A DNA stretch of 64,000 nucleotides from Pseudoxanthomonas suwonensis (lineage in GTDB: Bacteria; Pseudomonadota; Gammaproteobacteria; Xanthomonadales; Xanthomonadaceae), in contig NZ_CP011144.1 in the NCBI RefSeq assembly GCF_000972865.1, positions 310,001 to 374,000 of the forward strand, written 5' to 3'. The notes below the pieces were generated by a model that saw only the letters and a program-made list of their open reading frames with translations, was not told the DNA's origin and made no database searches. The translations under genes were made by a program, and so were the position numbers. Below, piece by piece: positions 54,021 to 62,475 of this stretch. Each line of letters begins with the position of its first letter. The first letter of the stretch is position 1.

Positions 54021-55649
54021 TCAGCGCACCGGCTTCAGCACCAGGTCGTGGAAGTCGAAGCTGAAGTCGGTCAGGTCCGAGGCCGCCTCCATCCGTGCCT
54101 CGCGCACCTTGCCGTCGGCGTCGAGCACGAAGGTGACGAAGGCGTCGCCATTGAGCGTGCGGTCGTCCCACTTCACCAGGAAGGTGTCGTGCTGCCAGTG
54201 CTGCATCGTGCCGGCGAGCAGCGGGCTGGGCTTGAACCGCATCCGCAGCCGGGAACCGTCCTGCGCCACTTCCACGTCGCCGTACCAGGCGTCGCGGTAG
54301 GTCCCCGCATATCCGGACAGCGGCAGCGACGGCTTCGAGCGCGGGTCACGCGCGGCCACGCGCTCCTGCCATGCGGCATCGGCCTTCGCCCTGGTCTTCG
54401 CGGCCGATGCGGCATAGGCGGCAATCCAGTCGGTGCGCTGCGCCGGCTGCAGGAACGCGTCGAGGATCTGCAGGGTCAGCGCGTTGAACGCACCGCCGAC
54501 CTCCTGGTTGGTCAGCACCACGATGCCCAGGTCGCGGCCGGGCACCAGGGTGACCCGCGAGACCATGCCCGGCCAGCCGCCGGTGTGCCAGACCAGCTTC
54601 TCGCCGCGGAAGGTCGAGGTGATCCAGCCCTCGCCGTAGCCGAGGAAGTCCGGCCTGGCCGGCGCCAGTTCCGGCACCGACGGCTCGGGGATGTTCATCG
54701 GCGAGTGCAACGACCACATCGCCTTGTGCCGCTGCGGCGAGAACAGGCGCTGCTCGCGTCCCTGCGCGTCGGTGTAGCTGCCGCCGGCCAGCTGCGCCTG
54801 CATCCAGCGGGTCATGTCGTGCACGCTGGAGTACAGGCCGCCGGCGCCGGCGGCGTTGTGCCAGGTCAGCGGGAAGGTCGTGCGCAGGTCGGTGAAGTCG
54901 GCCCTGGCGTGCCCGGTGGCCGCGTTGTCGCCCGGCCGCAGCGCGTCGGCGTTGAAGCGGGTATCGGCCATGCCCAGCGGGTCGAAGAAGCGCTGCTGCA
55001 GGAACTGCGCGTAGGACTGGCCCGAGGCCTGCTCGATCACCAGGGTGGCGGCCGCGTAGAGGATGTTGTCGTAGGCGTAGCGCTCGCGCAGTCCGGTCTT
55101 CAGCGGCACGTCCTTCAGCCGTTGCACCACCTCCTCGGTGCTGTAGCCGCTGCCTGGCCAGAACAGCAGGTCGCCGGCGCCCAAGCCCAGGCCGCTGCGG
55201 TGGGTCAGCAGGTCGCGGAGGCGCATCTCCCGGGTCACGTACGGGTCCGACATGCGAAACCACGGCAGGTGGTCGACCACCCGGTCGTCCAGTGACAGCT
55301 TGCCCTCGTCGGCCAGGATCGACAGCGACGCGGCGGTGAAGGCCTTGGTGTTGGAAGCGATCGCGAACAGGGTGCGCTCGTCCACCGGCGCCGGCCTGCC
55401 CAGTTCGCGCACGCCCCAGCCGCGCTCCAGCAGCACCTGGCCGTCCTTGACCACGGCTATCGCGATGCCCGGCACCTCGAAGCGCTCGCGCACCTGTTCG
55501 ACCCAGGCGTCCAGTTCGGCCGGATCGAGCGCGGCGGCATCCGACGCTGCAACGGTCGCCGGCGTATCGGCTGCGATGCCCGGCAATGGCGCCAGCAGGG
55601 ACAGGCCGAGCACGAGCAGGCAGCGGAACGACGGGGAAGGCAGGCGCAT
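54021..55649 (-). CDS. Serine hydrolase, beta-lactamase family, exported
   Basis: 542 residues: signal peptide (FRCLLVLGLSLLAPLPGIAA), then a PF00144 domain with SxxK in AIASNTKAFTAA (about 105-116), Tyr-x-Asn in RYAYDNILYAAA (about 193-204) and HTGGWPGMVSRV (about 382-393) as third motif. A C-terminal DUF3471-type beta domain follows about residue 440 (LPLSGYAGTYRDAWYGDVEV). Similar proteins act as D-amino-acid peptidases, esterases or beta-lactamase-like enzymes on peptide-like substrates. ATG 55649 is used; ATG 55670 adds seven residues. Unrelated in detail to the hydrolase at 19.6 kb. Confidence 0.87.
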   Translation of the reverse strand: MRLPSPSFRCLLVLGLSLLAPLPGIAADTPATVAASDAAALDPAELDAWVEQVRERFEVPGIAIAVVKDGQVLLERGWGVRELGRPAPVDERTLFAIASNTKAFTAASLSILADEGKLSLDDRVVDHLPWFRMSDPYVTREMRLRDLLTHRSGLGLGAGDLLFWPGSGYSTEEVVQRLKDVPLKTGLRERYAYDNILYAAATLVIEQASGQSYAQFLQQRFFDPLGMADTRFNADALRPGDNAATGHARADFTDLRTTFPLTWHNAAGAGGLYSSVHDMTRWMQAQLAGGSYTDAQGREQRLFSPQRHKAMWSLHSPMNIPEPSVPELAPARPDFLGYGEGWITSTFRGEKLVWHTGGWPGMVSRVTLVPGRDLGIVVLTNQEVGGAFNALTLQILDAFLQPAQRTDWIAAYAASAAKTRAKADAAWQERVAARDPRSKPSLPLSGYAGTYRDAWYGDVEVAQDGSRLRMRFKPSPLLAGTMQHWQHDTFLVKWDDRTLNGDAFVTFVLDADGKVREARMEAASDLTDFSFDFHDLVLKPVR

Positions 55650-55834
55650 GGGGCGGGATCCGGAAGGCATGAAGGGCCGATTCTAGGGGCTGCGCAACGG
55701 GACGACGCAGTGACGGAAGCCGGGACCCTCCGGCCGGCATCCGGGCCGCCCGTCCCTCCGGCTCACCGCCGCTTTACACGGTGCCGCCCACGCTGGCCCC
55801 CGTCCTGTTCCCGACCGCCTGCGGAGATCGACCC

Positions 55835-56260
55835 ATGCCCCTTCCGGCCACGACCAGCAGCACCATCATCCCCTGCCTGCGCTACCGCGACGCCCACGCC
55901 GCCATCGAATGGCTGTGCCGCGCCTTCGGCTTCGAGAAGCACGCCGTCTACGCCGACGGCGACACCGTCCACCACGCGCAGCTGACCTGGGGCAACGGCA
56001 TGCTCATGCTCGGCTCGGCCCACACCGTCAGCGAATGGAGCGAACAGATCGTCCAGCCCGACGAGATCGGGATGCGCGAGACGCAGAGCCCCTGCGTGAT
56101 CGTCGCCGACGCCGACGCGCATTACGCCCGGGCGAAGGCCGCCGGCGCCGCCATCGTCCAGGACATCGCCGACCAGGACTATGGCGGGCGCGGGTACTCG
56201 TGCCGGGATGTGGAAGGGCATCTTTGGTGGTTCGGCAGCTATGACCCATGGAAGGATTGA
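55835..56260 (+). CDS. VOC family protein (glyoxalase/bleomycin-resistance fold)
   Basis: 141 residues: beta-alpha-beta-beta-beta units starting SSTIIPCLRYRDAHAAIEWL (about 6-25) and VIVADADAHYARAKAAGAAI (about 90-109), ending YSCRDVEGHLWWFGSYDPW. The PhnB-like/AraC-associated glyoxalase layout is clear; the C-terminal Glu before GHLWW is a usual metal ligand. Substrate unknown. ATG 55835 follows GGAGATCGACCC. A decayed copy of its 3' end follows in tandem. Confidence 0.87.
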   Translation: MPLPATTSSTIIPCLRYRDAHAAIEWLCRAFGFEKHAVYADGDTVHHAQLTWGNGMLMLGSAHTVSEWSEQIVQPDEIGMRETQSPCVIVADADAHYARAKAAGAAIVQDIADQDYGGRGYSCRDVEGHLWWFGSYDPWKD

Positions 56261-56330
56261 AGCCACGCCAGCCAACGATTTCCGCAGCGCGCGGCGGCGC
56301 GTTCTTCCGCACTGGCCACTCAGACCACAT

Positions 56331-56416
56331 CAGGGCACGGTTCGACAGCCATGCCCCCTGGAAGGACTGAGATCGCGCCGGTTACCTGATTCCGCAGCGC
56401 ATGGCGGCGCGTTCCT
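56331..56416 (+). pseudogene. Tandem remnant of the VOC gene 3' end
   Basis: The segment ending CCCCTGGAAGGACTGA (TGA at 56368-56370) corresponds to the intact gene's last codons (TGACCCATGGAAGGATTGA, TGA at 56258-56260). The next stretch, ATTCCGCAGCGC-GGCGGCGCGTTC, matches 56279-56308. The step is about 110 bp. It is too short to code and represents a duplicated tail. The 315-bp VOC-DUF72 interval otherwise holds only the CCCCGCGAAGGCGGGG repeat. Confidence 0.65.
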
Positions 56417-56425
56417 CTCACTCTT

Positions 56426-56462
56426 GCCGTCATCCCCGCGAAGGCGGGGATCCAGTGACTTC
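56426..56462. repeat. CCCCGCG hairpin repeat with CCAGTGACTT tail
   Basis: CATCCCCGCGAAGGCGGGGA followed by TCCAGTGACTT, the same family as at 3937, 11874 and 14811. Confidence 0.7.
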
Positions 56463-56575
56463 AGGCCATTGCAGGCGAATCACTCTGCAACCGCCATCCG
56501 GACCACATGATGGCGCGACAGGGCGCGCGCCACGGCGGCTATGATCCGCGACAGGAAAGTCGATAGCGACCACCC

Positions 56576-57403
56576 ATGCACGACCTGTTCGCCCCCGCTC
56601 CCTCCACCGCTCCCGCCACGCGCATCCACGTCGGCATCGGCGGCTGGACCTATGCGCCATGGCGCGGCGGCGCGTTCTATCCGCCCGGGCTGGTGCAACG
56701 CCGCGAGCTGGAGTACGCCAGCCGCCAGCTGACCGCGATCGAGATCAATGGCACCTACTACGGCACGCAGAAGCCGGACACGTACGCGAAATGGCGCGAC
56801 GAAACTCCGGCCGGCTTCATGTTCACCGCCAAGGCGCCGAAGCGGATCATGGCCAGCCGCAGCCTGGCCGGCACCGGCGCGCAGATCGACGACTTCGTCG
56901 GCGGCATCGCCACGCTTGGCGACCGGCTCGGTGCGCTGCTGTGGCAGTTCGACCGCGGCCAGGCGCCGGCGCTGGACCAGCTGGCCGCGTTCCTGCAACT
57001 GCTGCCCGCACAGGCGGATGGGCGGCGCCTGCGCCACGCACTGGAGCTGCGCGACCCGGCCGTGTTCGACCGCGACCTGCTGGCGCTGCTGCGCGAGCGC
57101 AACGTGTCGCTGGTGTTCGCCGGCTCGGACGAACATCCTTCCTTCGACGACCTCACCGCCGACTTCGTCTATGCGCGCCTGATGCGCGCCCGGACCGGGC
57201 TGGCGCAGGGCTACCCGGACGCGGAACTGGACGCCTGGGCGCGCCGCGCCCGCGACTGGGCCGAGGGCGGCGATCCGGACGACCTGCCGCACGTGGCCAC
57301 CCCGCAACCGGACGCGAAGGCACGCGAAGTGTTCGTGTTCTTCATCGCCAGCGCGAAGGAGCGCAACCCCGCCGCAGCCCAGGCGCTGATCCAGCGTCTG
57401 TAG
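56576..57403 (+). CDS. DUF72 family TIM-barrel protein
   Basis: 275 residues. Conserved DUF72 features are IHVGIGGWTYAPWRGGAFYP (about 17-36), TAIEINGTYYGTQKPDTYAK (about 53-72) and FMFTAKAPKRIM (about 81-92), with the late EVFVFFIASAKERNPAAAQA. The fold is a TIM barrel (YecE-like) of unknown activity. The TAG stop is supplied by the adjacent TGTAGGAGC element. No operon partner. Confidence 0.9.
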   Translation: MHDLFAPAPSTAPATRIHVGIGGWTYAPWRGGAFYPPGLVQRRELEYASRQLTAIEINGTYYGTQKPDTYAKWRDETPAGFMFTAKAPKRIMASRSLAGTGAQIDDFVGGIATLGDRLGALLWQFDRGQAPALDQLAAFLQLLPAQADGRRLRHALELRDPAVFDRDLLALLRERNVSLVFAGSDEHPSFDDLTADFVYARLMRARTGLAQGYPDAELDAWARRARDWAEGGDPDDLPHVATPQPDAKAREVFVFFIASAKERNPAAAQALIQRL

Positions 57404-57616
57404 GAGCACAGCTTGCTGGCGACACGGGCGTCGGAAACATGCGGACGTCACCTGGGTCGACGGCGTCGGGTCGCCGGCTGAACCCGGCTCCTACAACAAC
57501 CACGGCGCCGCCGCTCTTCTGTAGGAGCTGACTTCAGTCGGCGACACGGGCGTCGGAATCATGAAGGCGTCGCCTGAGCCGACGGCGTCGCGTCGCGGGC
57601 AAGCCCGGCTCCTACA
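57399..57616. repeat. Two tandem TGTAGGAGC elements, 121-bp step
   Basis: 57399-57495 (CAGC-TT-GCTG left, GCCGG-type right) and 57520-57616 (AGTC-type left, GGGCAAGCCC-type right), with a CAACCACGGCGCCGCCGCTC spacer. The first one contributes the stop codon of the DUF72 gene. Confidence 0.92.
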
Positions 57617-57646
57617 GAAAGCGGGATTCCGTGCGAGGATGCGGCC

Positions 57647-58297
57647 ATGGCCGACGGATTCCGGCGCACGCCCGCCTCCTCCCGCTATGCGCTGGTCCTG
57701 CTCGGCCTGTTCGCCGCGGTCTGGATCGCGCTGGCGATCTCGCCCTGGTACCGCCAGGACTGGGCACTGGAGAACGTGCTGGTGGTGGTGGCCGTGCCGG
57801 TGCTGGCTTGGGGCTGGCGCCGGATGCCGCTGACCCGGCTCAGCTACACTTGCCTGTTCGTGTTCGGCGTGCTGCACGAGATCGGCGCGCACTACACCTA
57901 CGCCGAAGTGCCCTACGACGCCTTCTTCCAGAGCACCTTCTGGTTCTCACTGGACGCCGCGCTCGGTCTTGAGCGCAACTCCTTCGACCGGCTGGTGCAT
58001 TTCCTCTATGGCGCGCTGGTGACTCCGGCCTGCATCGAACTGCTCGACCGGGTCGCGCCGCCGCGGGGGATCTGGCGCTACGTGCTGCCGGTCAGTTTCA
58101 TCATGTCGCACTCGCTGCTGTTCGAGATGTTCGAGTGGCTGGCCGCCAGCGTGTTCGGCGGCGACCTTGGCCAGGCCTACCTCGGCACCCAGGGCGATGA
58201 ATGGGACGCGCAGAAGGACATGCTGATGGCCACCCTCGGCTCGGCGCTTACGGTATGCGTGCTGGGCATGCGCGGCTGGCTCGCGCCGCGCGTGTAG
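57647..58297 (+). CDS. DUF2238 membrane protein (YjdF-like)
   Basis: 216 residues with about six TM helices (first YALVLLGLFAAVWIALAISP, about 14-33). The family blocks HEIGAHYTYAEVPYD (about 81-95) and ERNSFDRLVHFLYGALVTPA are present, ending GDEWDAQKDMLMATLGSALT. Function unknown in all members; the conserved Glu/His/Asp on the TM faces could bind a metal. TAG stop lies in the TGTAGGAGCC repeat end. Confidence 0.9.
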   Translation: MADGFRRTPASSRYALVLLGLFAAVWIALAISPWYRQDWALENVLVVVAVPVLAWGWRRMPLTRLSYTCLFVFGVLHEIGAHYTYAEVPYDAFFQSTFWFSLDAALGLERNSFDRLVHFLYGALVTPACIELLDRVAPPRGIWRYVLPVSFIMSHSLLFEMFEWLAASVFGGDLGQAYLGTQGDEWDAQKDMLMATLGSALTVCVLGMRGWLAPRV

Positions 58298-58497
58298 GAG
58301 CCGGGCCTGCCCGCGACGCGACGCCGTCGGCGCAGGCGACGCCCCCGCGGCTCCCAAAATGGGGTCAGGTTCATTTTTCCGCGACTTTCCGACACGGCCA
58401 TTGGGACGGGAAAATGAACCTGACCCCATTTTGGCGGGCACGGGCGAAAACCCATCTGGTTCCGACGCCCGTGTCGCCAGCAAGCTGGGCTCCTACG
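58293..58497. repeat. TGTAGGAGC element split by a second palindrome
   Basis: Outer halves form a usual element (GGGC-CT-GCCC left end, CCAGC-AA-GCTGG right end). Its middle is interrupted by about 110 bp containing another inverted repeat at 58354-58444. It fills most of the 309-bp DUF2238-EamA interval; the remaining 110 bp before the EamA start show no further feature. Confidence 0.9.
58354..58444. repeat. Perfect 24-bp-arm inverted repeat (MITE/REP-like insertion)
   Basis: Arms 58354-58377 and 58421-58444 are perfect complements containing GGGGTCAGGTTCATTTT and its reverse, around a 43-bp centre. This sequence type recurs across Xanthomonad genomes as REP-like elements (from memory). It lies nested in the TGTAGGAGC element, so it arrived later. 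Confidence 0.92.
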
Positions 58498-58606
58498 AAT
58501 GCGGCATCAGGGTGCGCGCGGCTTCGTACGCGTCATGGCCGTACGCGGCCACCCATGCTGACGAGCCCACGCACGCAACCCGCCGGCGCCGGGCGATAAT
58601 GCGCCC

Positions 58607-59572
58607 ATGCCGATGACCGACCGCGCCCGCGCGCAACTCCAGATCCATTTCTGCGTCCTGTTGTGGGGCTTTACCGCGATCCTCGGCAAGCTGATCAGCC
58701 TGGCGGCGCTGCCGCTGGTGTGGTGGCGCATGCTGCTGGTGGTCGCGGCGCTGGCGCTGGTGCCGCGGGTATGGCGCGGTCTGAGCACCCTGCCGCCGCG
58801 GCTGGCGCTGGCCTACGCCGGGATCGGCGTGCTGGTCGCGCTGCACTGGCTGACCTTCTACGGCGCGATCAAGCTGGCCAACGCCTCGGTGGCCGCCACC
58901 TGCATCGCGCTGGCCCCGGTGTTCACCGCGGTGATCGAGCCGTGGGTGGCGCGACGCCCGTTCCGCCTGCGCGAACTGGTGCTGGGCGTGGCGGTGCTGC
59001 CGGGCGTGGCGCTGGTGGTGGGCGGGGTGCCCGACGGCATGCGCCTGGGCGTGGCGGTGGGTGCGCTGTCGGCGTTGCTGGTGGCGGTGTTCGGCTCGCT
59101 CAACAAGCGCCTGGTCGAACACGCCGACCCGCTGACCGTGACCGCGGTCGAGCTCGGCGCCGGCACCCTGGCCCTGACCGCGCTGGCACCGCTGATGCCG
59201 CTGCTGCTGCCGGCCTTCGCCGGCGACCTGCTGGTACTGCCCGGGCTGCGCGACGGCGCGTTGCTGCTGGTGCTGGCGCTGGGCTGCACGCTGCTGCCGT
59301 TCGTGCTTGGGCTGGTCGCGCTCCGCCACCTCAGCGCCTACACGGTGCAGCTGGCGACCAACCTGGAGCCGGTCTACGCGATCGTGCTGGCCGCGGTGCT
59401 GCTGGGCGAGCAGCGTGAATTGACCCCGCTGTTCTACCTGGGCGTGGCGGTCATCCTGTTCGCGGTGTTCCTCGACCCGTTGCTGGCCCAGCGCGGACGC
59501 CGACCGCCCACGGACGAGGTGCAGCATCCGGAGGTACTGGGCACCTCCGAGGCCAAGCAACTGGTGGACTGA
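58607..59572 (+). CDS. EamA/DMT family transporter
   Basis: 321 residues, ten TM helices: first FCVLLWGFTAILGKLISLAA (about 15-34), the VAATCIALAPVFTAVIEPWV block (about 96-115) and second repeat LNKRLVEHADPLTVTAVELG and HLSAYTVQLATNLEPVYAIV. The C-terminal tail is short and charged. It is only distantly similar to the EamA protein at 48.8 kb. A metabolite exporter by family; substrate unknown. Start could also be ATG 58613. Confidence 0.88.
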   Translation: MPMTDRARAQLQIHFCVLLWGFTAILGKLISLAALPLVWWRMLLVVAALALVPRVWRGLSTLPPRLALAYAGIGVLVALHWLTFYGAIKLANASVAATCIALAPVFTAVIEPWVARRPFRLRELVLGVAVLPGVALVVGGVPDGMRLGVAVGALSALLVAVFGSLNKRLVEHADPLTVTAVELGAGTLALTALAPLMPLLLPAFAGDLLVLPGLRDGALLLVLALGCTLLPFVLGLVALRHLSAYTVQLATNLEPVYAIVLAAVLLGEQRELTPLFYLGVAVILFAVFLDPLLAQRGRRPPTDEVQHPEVLGTSEAKQLVD

Positions 59573-59600
59573 GCCGAAGGCCTCGTGCCGAACGGCGTGC

Positions 59601-60671
59601 TCAGTCCGCGGCCTCGACCCGGTCGCGTCCGCCGCGCTTGGCCCGGTACAGCGCCTCGTCGGCGCGCGCGATCGCCTCGCCCGCCGTCTCGCCCGGCCGG
59701 TACTGGGCGACGCCCAGGCTGCCGCTGACCACGATCCCCACCGGCAGCACCGCGATGCCCTGGCGCAGGAACTCGCACTGCAGCCGCGCCTGGTCGAGCG
59801 CGGTATCGGGCATCAGCACCGCGAACTCCTCGCCGCCGTAGCGCGCGGCCATGCCGGCCGCGGCGAAGTGCGATTTCAGCAGCGTGGCGACTTCGGCCAG
59901 CACGCGGTCGCCCTCGGCGTGCCCGTTGACGTCGTTGATCGTCTTGAAGTGGTCCAGGTCCAGCAGCGCCACCGACAGCGGCAGGCCCTCGCGGTCGGCG
60001 CGCTCGATCGCCGCGCCCAGGGCCACAGTGAAGGCACGCCGGTTCGGCAGGCCGGTCAGCGGGTCGGTGCGGGTCTGCTCGGCCAGGTCCGCGTTCTGCT
60101 GCTCCAGCAGGTCCGAGTATTGCGCCAGCTGCTGCTCGTACCAGTCGCGGTCGCGCATGTGCCGGTCCAGCGCGCGGGTGGCGCCGCGCAACTCGATCAG
60201 GTGCGCGGCCTGCCGCGCCAGCGCGCGCAGCGCGTCGGCCTGGGCCTCGCTCAGCGTGCCAGGCCGGCTGTCGAACACGCACAGGCTGCCCAGCGCCATG
60301 CCGTCACCGTCCAGCAGCGGGATACCGGCGTAGAAGCGCACGCCCAGCTCGCCGGTGACCGCCGGATGGCCGGCGAAACGCGTGTCCTGCAGGGTGTCCT
60401 CGACCAGCATGAGCCGCTGCGGCTCGAGGATGGCATGCGCGCAGAAGGACTCCTCGCGCGGGGTCTCCATGAGGTCGAAGCCCTGCCGGGCTTTGAACCA
60501 CTGCCGGTCCTCGTCGACCAGCGTCACCGCGCCCATGGCGGTGCCGGAGACGGAGGTGGCCAGCTTCACCAGATCGTCGAAGGCCTGCTCGCGCGGCGTG
60601 TCCAGTAGACGGGTCGCGCGCAGCGCGGCCAGGCGTTCGGATTCGTTGTCCGGTTTGGCGGGTCTGAGCAT
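59601..60671 (-). CDS. GAF-GGDEF diguanylate cyclase
   Basis: 356 residues: GAF sensor (about 25-165; TAMGAVTLVDEDRQWFKARQ, RFYAGIPLLDGDGMALGSLC), a coiled coil (about 165-192) and a GGDEF domain with active site ARYGGEEFAVLMPD (about 278-291). GGEEF and the upstream DLDHFKTINDVNGHAEGD are intact, so c-di-GMP synthesis is expected. No RxxD inhibitory I-site is seen at the usual place just before the GGEEF loop. The small-molecule ligand of the GAF domain is unknown. ATG 60671 gives the usual short N-terminus; the open frame upstream is unrelated. Confidence 0.92.
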   Translation of the reverse strand: MLRPAKPDNESERLAALRATRLLDTPREQAFDDLVKLATSVSGTAMGAVTLVDEDRQWFKARQGFDLMETPREESFCAHAILEPQRLMLVEDTLQDTRFAGHPAVTGELGVRFYAGIPLLDGDGMALGSLCVFDSRPGTLSEAQADALRALARQAAHLIELRGATRALDRHMRDRDWYEQQLAQYSDLLEQQNADLAEQTRTDPLTGLPNRRAFTVALGAAIERADREGLPLSVALLDLDHFKTINDVNGHAEGDRVLAEVATLLKSHFAAAGMAARYGGEEFAVLMPDTALDQARLQCEFLRQGIAVLPVGIVVSGSLGVAQYRPGETAGEAIARADEALYRAKRGGRDRVEAAD

Positions 60672-60867
60672 GCGTGCCCCGGGATGGTCGGCGACAGTAT
60701 GCCCGCGTCCTCCCGGCTTCCGGTACCGGCCGCCGTGCCACGGCGGTTCGACGCGGAAGCCGTGGCGTGGCATCGCCGGCCGGAAAGGCACCGGCCGTCC
60801 TCGCGACGCCGGAAACTGCGAATCGCGCGCACCACCGGCCACCTGTGGCGGCCGGCATCGCGCCGGC

Positions 60868-61290
60868 TCAATGGACCACCAGCACCGGCACCGGGCTCAG
60901 GGCGATGACCTTCTGTGTCACCGAACCGATCAGCAGGCTCTTCAGTGCGCCCTTGCCGTGGCTGCCGATCACGATCAGGTCGGCCTTCACCGCCTTGGCC
61001 TCGGCCAGCAGGGTCGGCGCGACCTCGCCGACCGCCTTGCGCTCCTCGAACGCCAGGCGGGTACGGGCGAGCAGCGGACGCAGCGGTTCCAGCGCCAGCT
61101 CCGACTGGCGGTCGTAGTAGCGCCCAGGGCCGGCCTTGCCGAACTCCTTCTCCGCCGCCTTCGACAGCCGCGGAGCCACATGCACCACGTACAGCTCCGG
61201 CGTGGCCTTCAGTTGCTTGGCCAGCTTCGCCACGCGACGGACCACCGCCGCACCCACCGCACTGTCGTCCACCGCCAGCAGGATCTTCAT
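60868..61290 (-). CDS. Universal stress protein (UspA family)
   Basis: 140 residues: MKILLAVDDSAVGAAVVRRV start, and ATP-binding G2xG9xG(S/T) motif in GSHGKGALKSLLIGSVTQKV (about 110-129), so it is of the ATP-binding class. Length normal. Such proteins help survival under starvation or oxidative stress. Alone on the minus strand between the GGDEF gene and rluF; no clear operon. Confidence 0.92.
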   Translation of the reverse strand: MKILLAVDDSAVGAAVVRRVAKLAKQLKATPELYVVHVAPRLSKAAEKEFGKAGPGRYYDRQSELALEPLRPLLARTRLAFEERKAVGEVAPTLLAEAKAVKADLIVIGSHGKGALKSLLIGSVTQKVIALSPVPVLVVH

Positions 61291-61381
61291 CGCGTCGCCT
61301 CCGGTTCCATCGTTGCCTGTGCGAGACGATGGTAATGCCGCCGCGGGCGGCCTGGAATGATCCGGATCAATCCGGCGGCGG

Positions 61382-62101
61382 TTACCAGTCCCGGTGCTCG
61401 GGCAGCAGGCCGCGCAGCTCGGCGTCGGTCAGGTTGCGCCACTGGCCGGGCTTGAGCGCGCCCAGCTTGATGTTGTCGATCCGCACCCGGCGCAACTGGG
61501 TCACGCGGTAGTCGAAGGCCGCGGCCATCAGCCGGATCTGCCGGTTCAGGCCTTGCTCCAGGACGATGCGGAAGCCGAACCTGGCGATCCGCGCGGTGCG
61601 GCACGGCAGGGTCGTCTGGCCGTGGATGCGCACGCCGCGGGCCATGCCGCGCAGGAACTCGTCGCTGACCGGCTTGCTGACCGCGACCAGGTATTCCTTC
61701 TGGTGGCGATTCTCCGCGCGCAGGATCTGGTTGACGATGTCGCCGTTGCTGGTCAGCAGGATCAGGCCTTCCGACTCCTTGTCCAGGCGCCCGATCGGGA
61801 AGATCCGCTGCTCGTGGCCGACGAAGTCGACGATGTTGCCGTCCACCGCCGACTCGGTGGTGCAGGTGATGCCGACCGGCTTGTTCAGCGCGATGTAGAC
61901 GTGGCGGCGCCTGCCGGCCTTGGCCGTGCGCGCCTTCAGCGGCTGGCCGTCGACCAGCACCGTATCGCCCTCGCCCACCACCGCGCCCATCCCGGCCGGC
62001 TGGCCGTTGACGGTGACGCGGCGCTCGGCGATCAGGCGGTCGGCCTCGCGGCGGGAACAGAAGCCGGATTCGGCGATGTGCTTGTTGAGGCGGACGGTCA
62101 T
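61382..62101 (-). CDS. rluF: 23S rRNA pseudouridine-2604 synthase RluF
   Basis: 239 residues: N-terminal S4 RNA-binding domain (about 3-62; RLNKHIAESGFCSRREADRL), then the catalytic RsuA-type domain with ITCTTES (about 79-85) and GRLDKESEGLILLTSNGD (catalytic Asp about 106). The C-terminal EQGLNRQIRLMAAAFDYRVT is conserved. The ITCTTES phrase separates RluF from RluB/RluE. It makes pseudouridine 2604. Short for E. coli RluF (290), lacking the basic tail, as usual in Xanthomonads. Confidence 0.9.
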   Translation of the reverse strand: MTVRLNKHIAESGFCSRREADRLIAERRVTVNGQPAGMGAVVGEGDTVLVDGQPLKARTAKAGRRRHVYIALNKPVGITCTTESAVDGNIVDFVGHEQRIFPIGRLDKESEGLILLTSNGDIVNQILRAENRHQKEYLVAVSKPVSDEFLRGMARGVRIHGQTTLPCRTARIARFGFRIVLEQGLNRQIRLMAAAFDYRVTQLRRVRIDNIKLGALKPGQWRNLTDAELRGLLPEHRDW

Positions 62102-62156
62102 GGCGCCATTATCGGCGACGGACGCGCCCTGCGTCCGCAGGACGCGCCGGGGCGGC

Positions 62157-62471
62157 TCAGCCGGCAGTCTTCTTCGCGCGCCGCGACTCGCGCTTGAGCG
62201 GCCCGCCGACCGGGCAGATCTCGAAGGCGAACTGGGTCAGGGTATTGACCAGGCTGTCGGGCACCAGCCGGTAGACCACGTACTGGCCGCGGCGCTCGCT
62301 GGCGACCAGCCCGGCGTTCTCGAGCACGGCCAGGTGCCGCGACACCGCCGGCGCGCTCATCTCGAAGCGCGCGGCGATGTCGCCTGCCGGCAACTCCTGC
62401 TCGGACAGGTAGGCCAGGATCTGCCGGCGCGGGCCGGAGGCGAGGGCTTCGAAGATCTTGTCGGTGCTCAT
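62157..62471 (-). CDS. ArsR family winged-helix repressor
   Basis: 104 residues, HTH motif LPAGDIAARFEMSAPAVSRH (about 27-46) followed by LAVLENAGLVASERRGQYVV, the classic ArsR/SmtB fold, closest to the SdpR-like autorepressor group by eye. No Cys cluster for metal binding except a single Cys near the C-terminus, so it is probably not metal-sensing by the ArsR Cys site. Third gene of a three-gene minus-strand operon with two membrane proteins. The operator-like palindrome at 63553-63568 is the probable target. Confidence 0.9.
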   Translation of the reverse strand: MSTDKIFEALASGPRRQILAYLSEQELPAGDIAARFEMSAPAVSRHLAVLENAGLVASERRGQYVVYRLVPDSLVNTLTQFAFEICPVGGPLKRESRRAKKTAG

Positions 62472-62475
62472 CGGT

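Noticed and set aside
58354..58444. Long hairpin considered as a transcription terminator of the DUF2238 gene
   Set aside because: 24-bp arms with a 43-bp centre and location inside another repeat fit an inserted element better; no U-tract arrangement.
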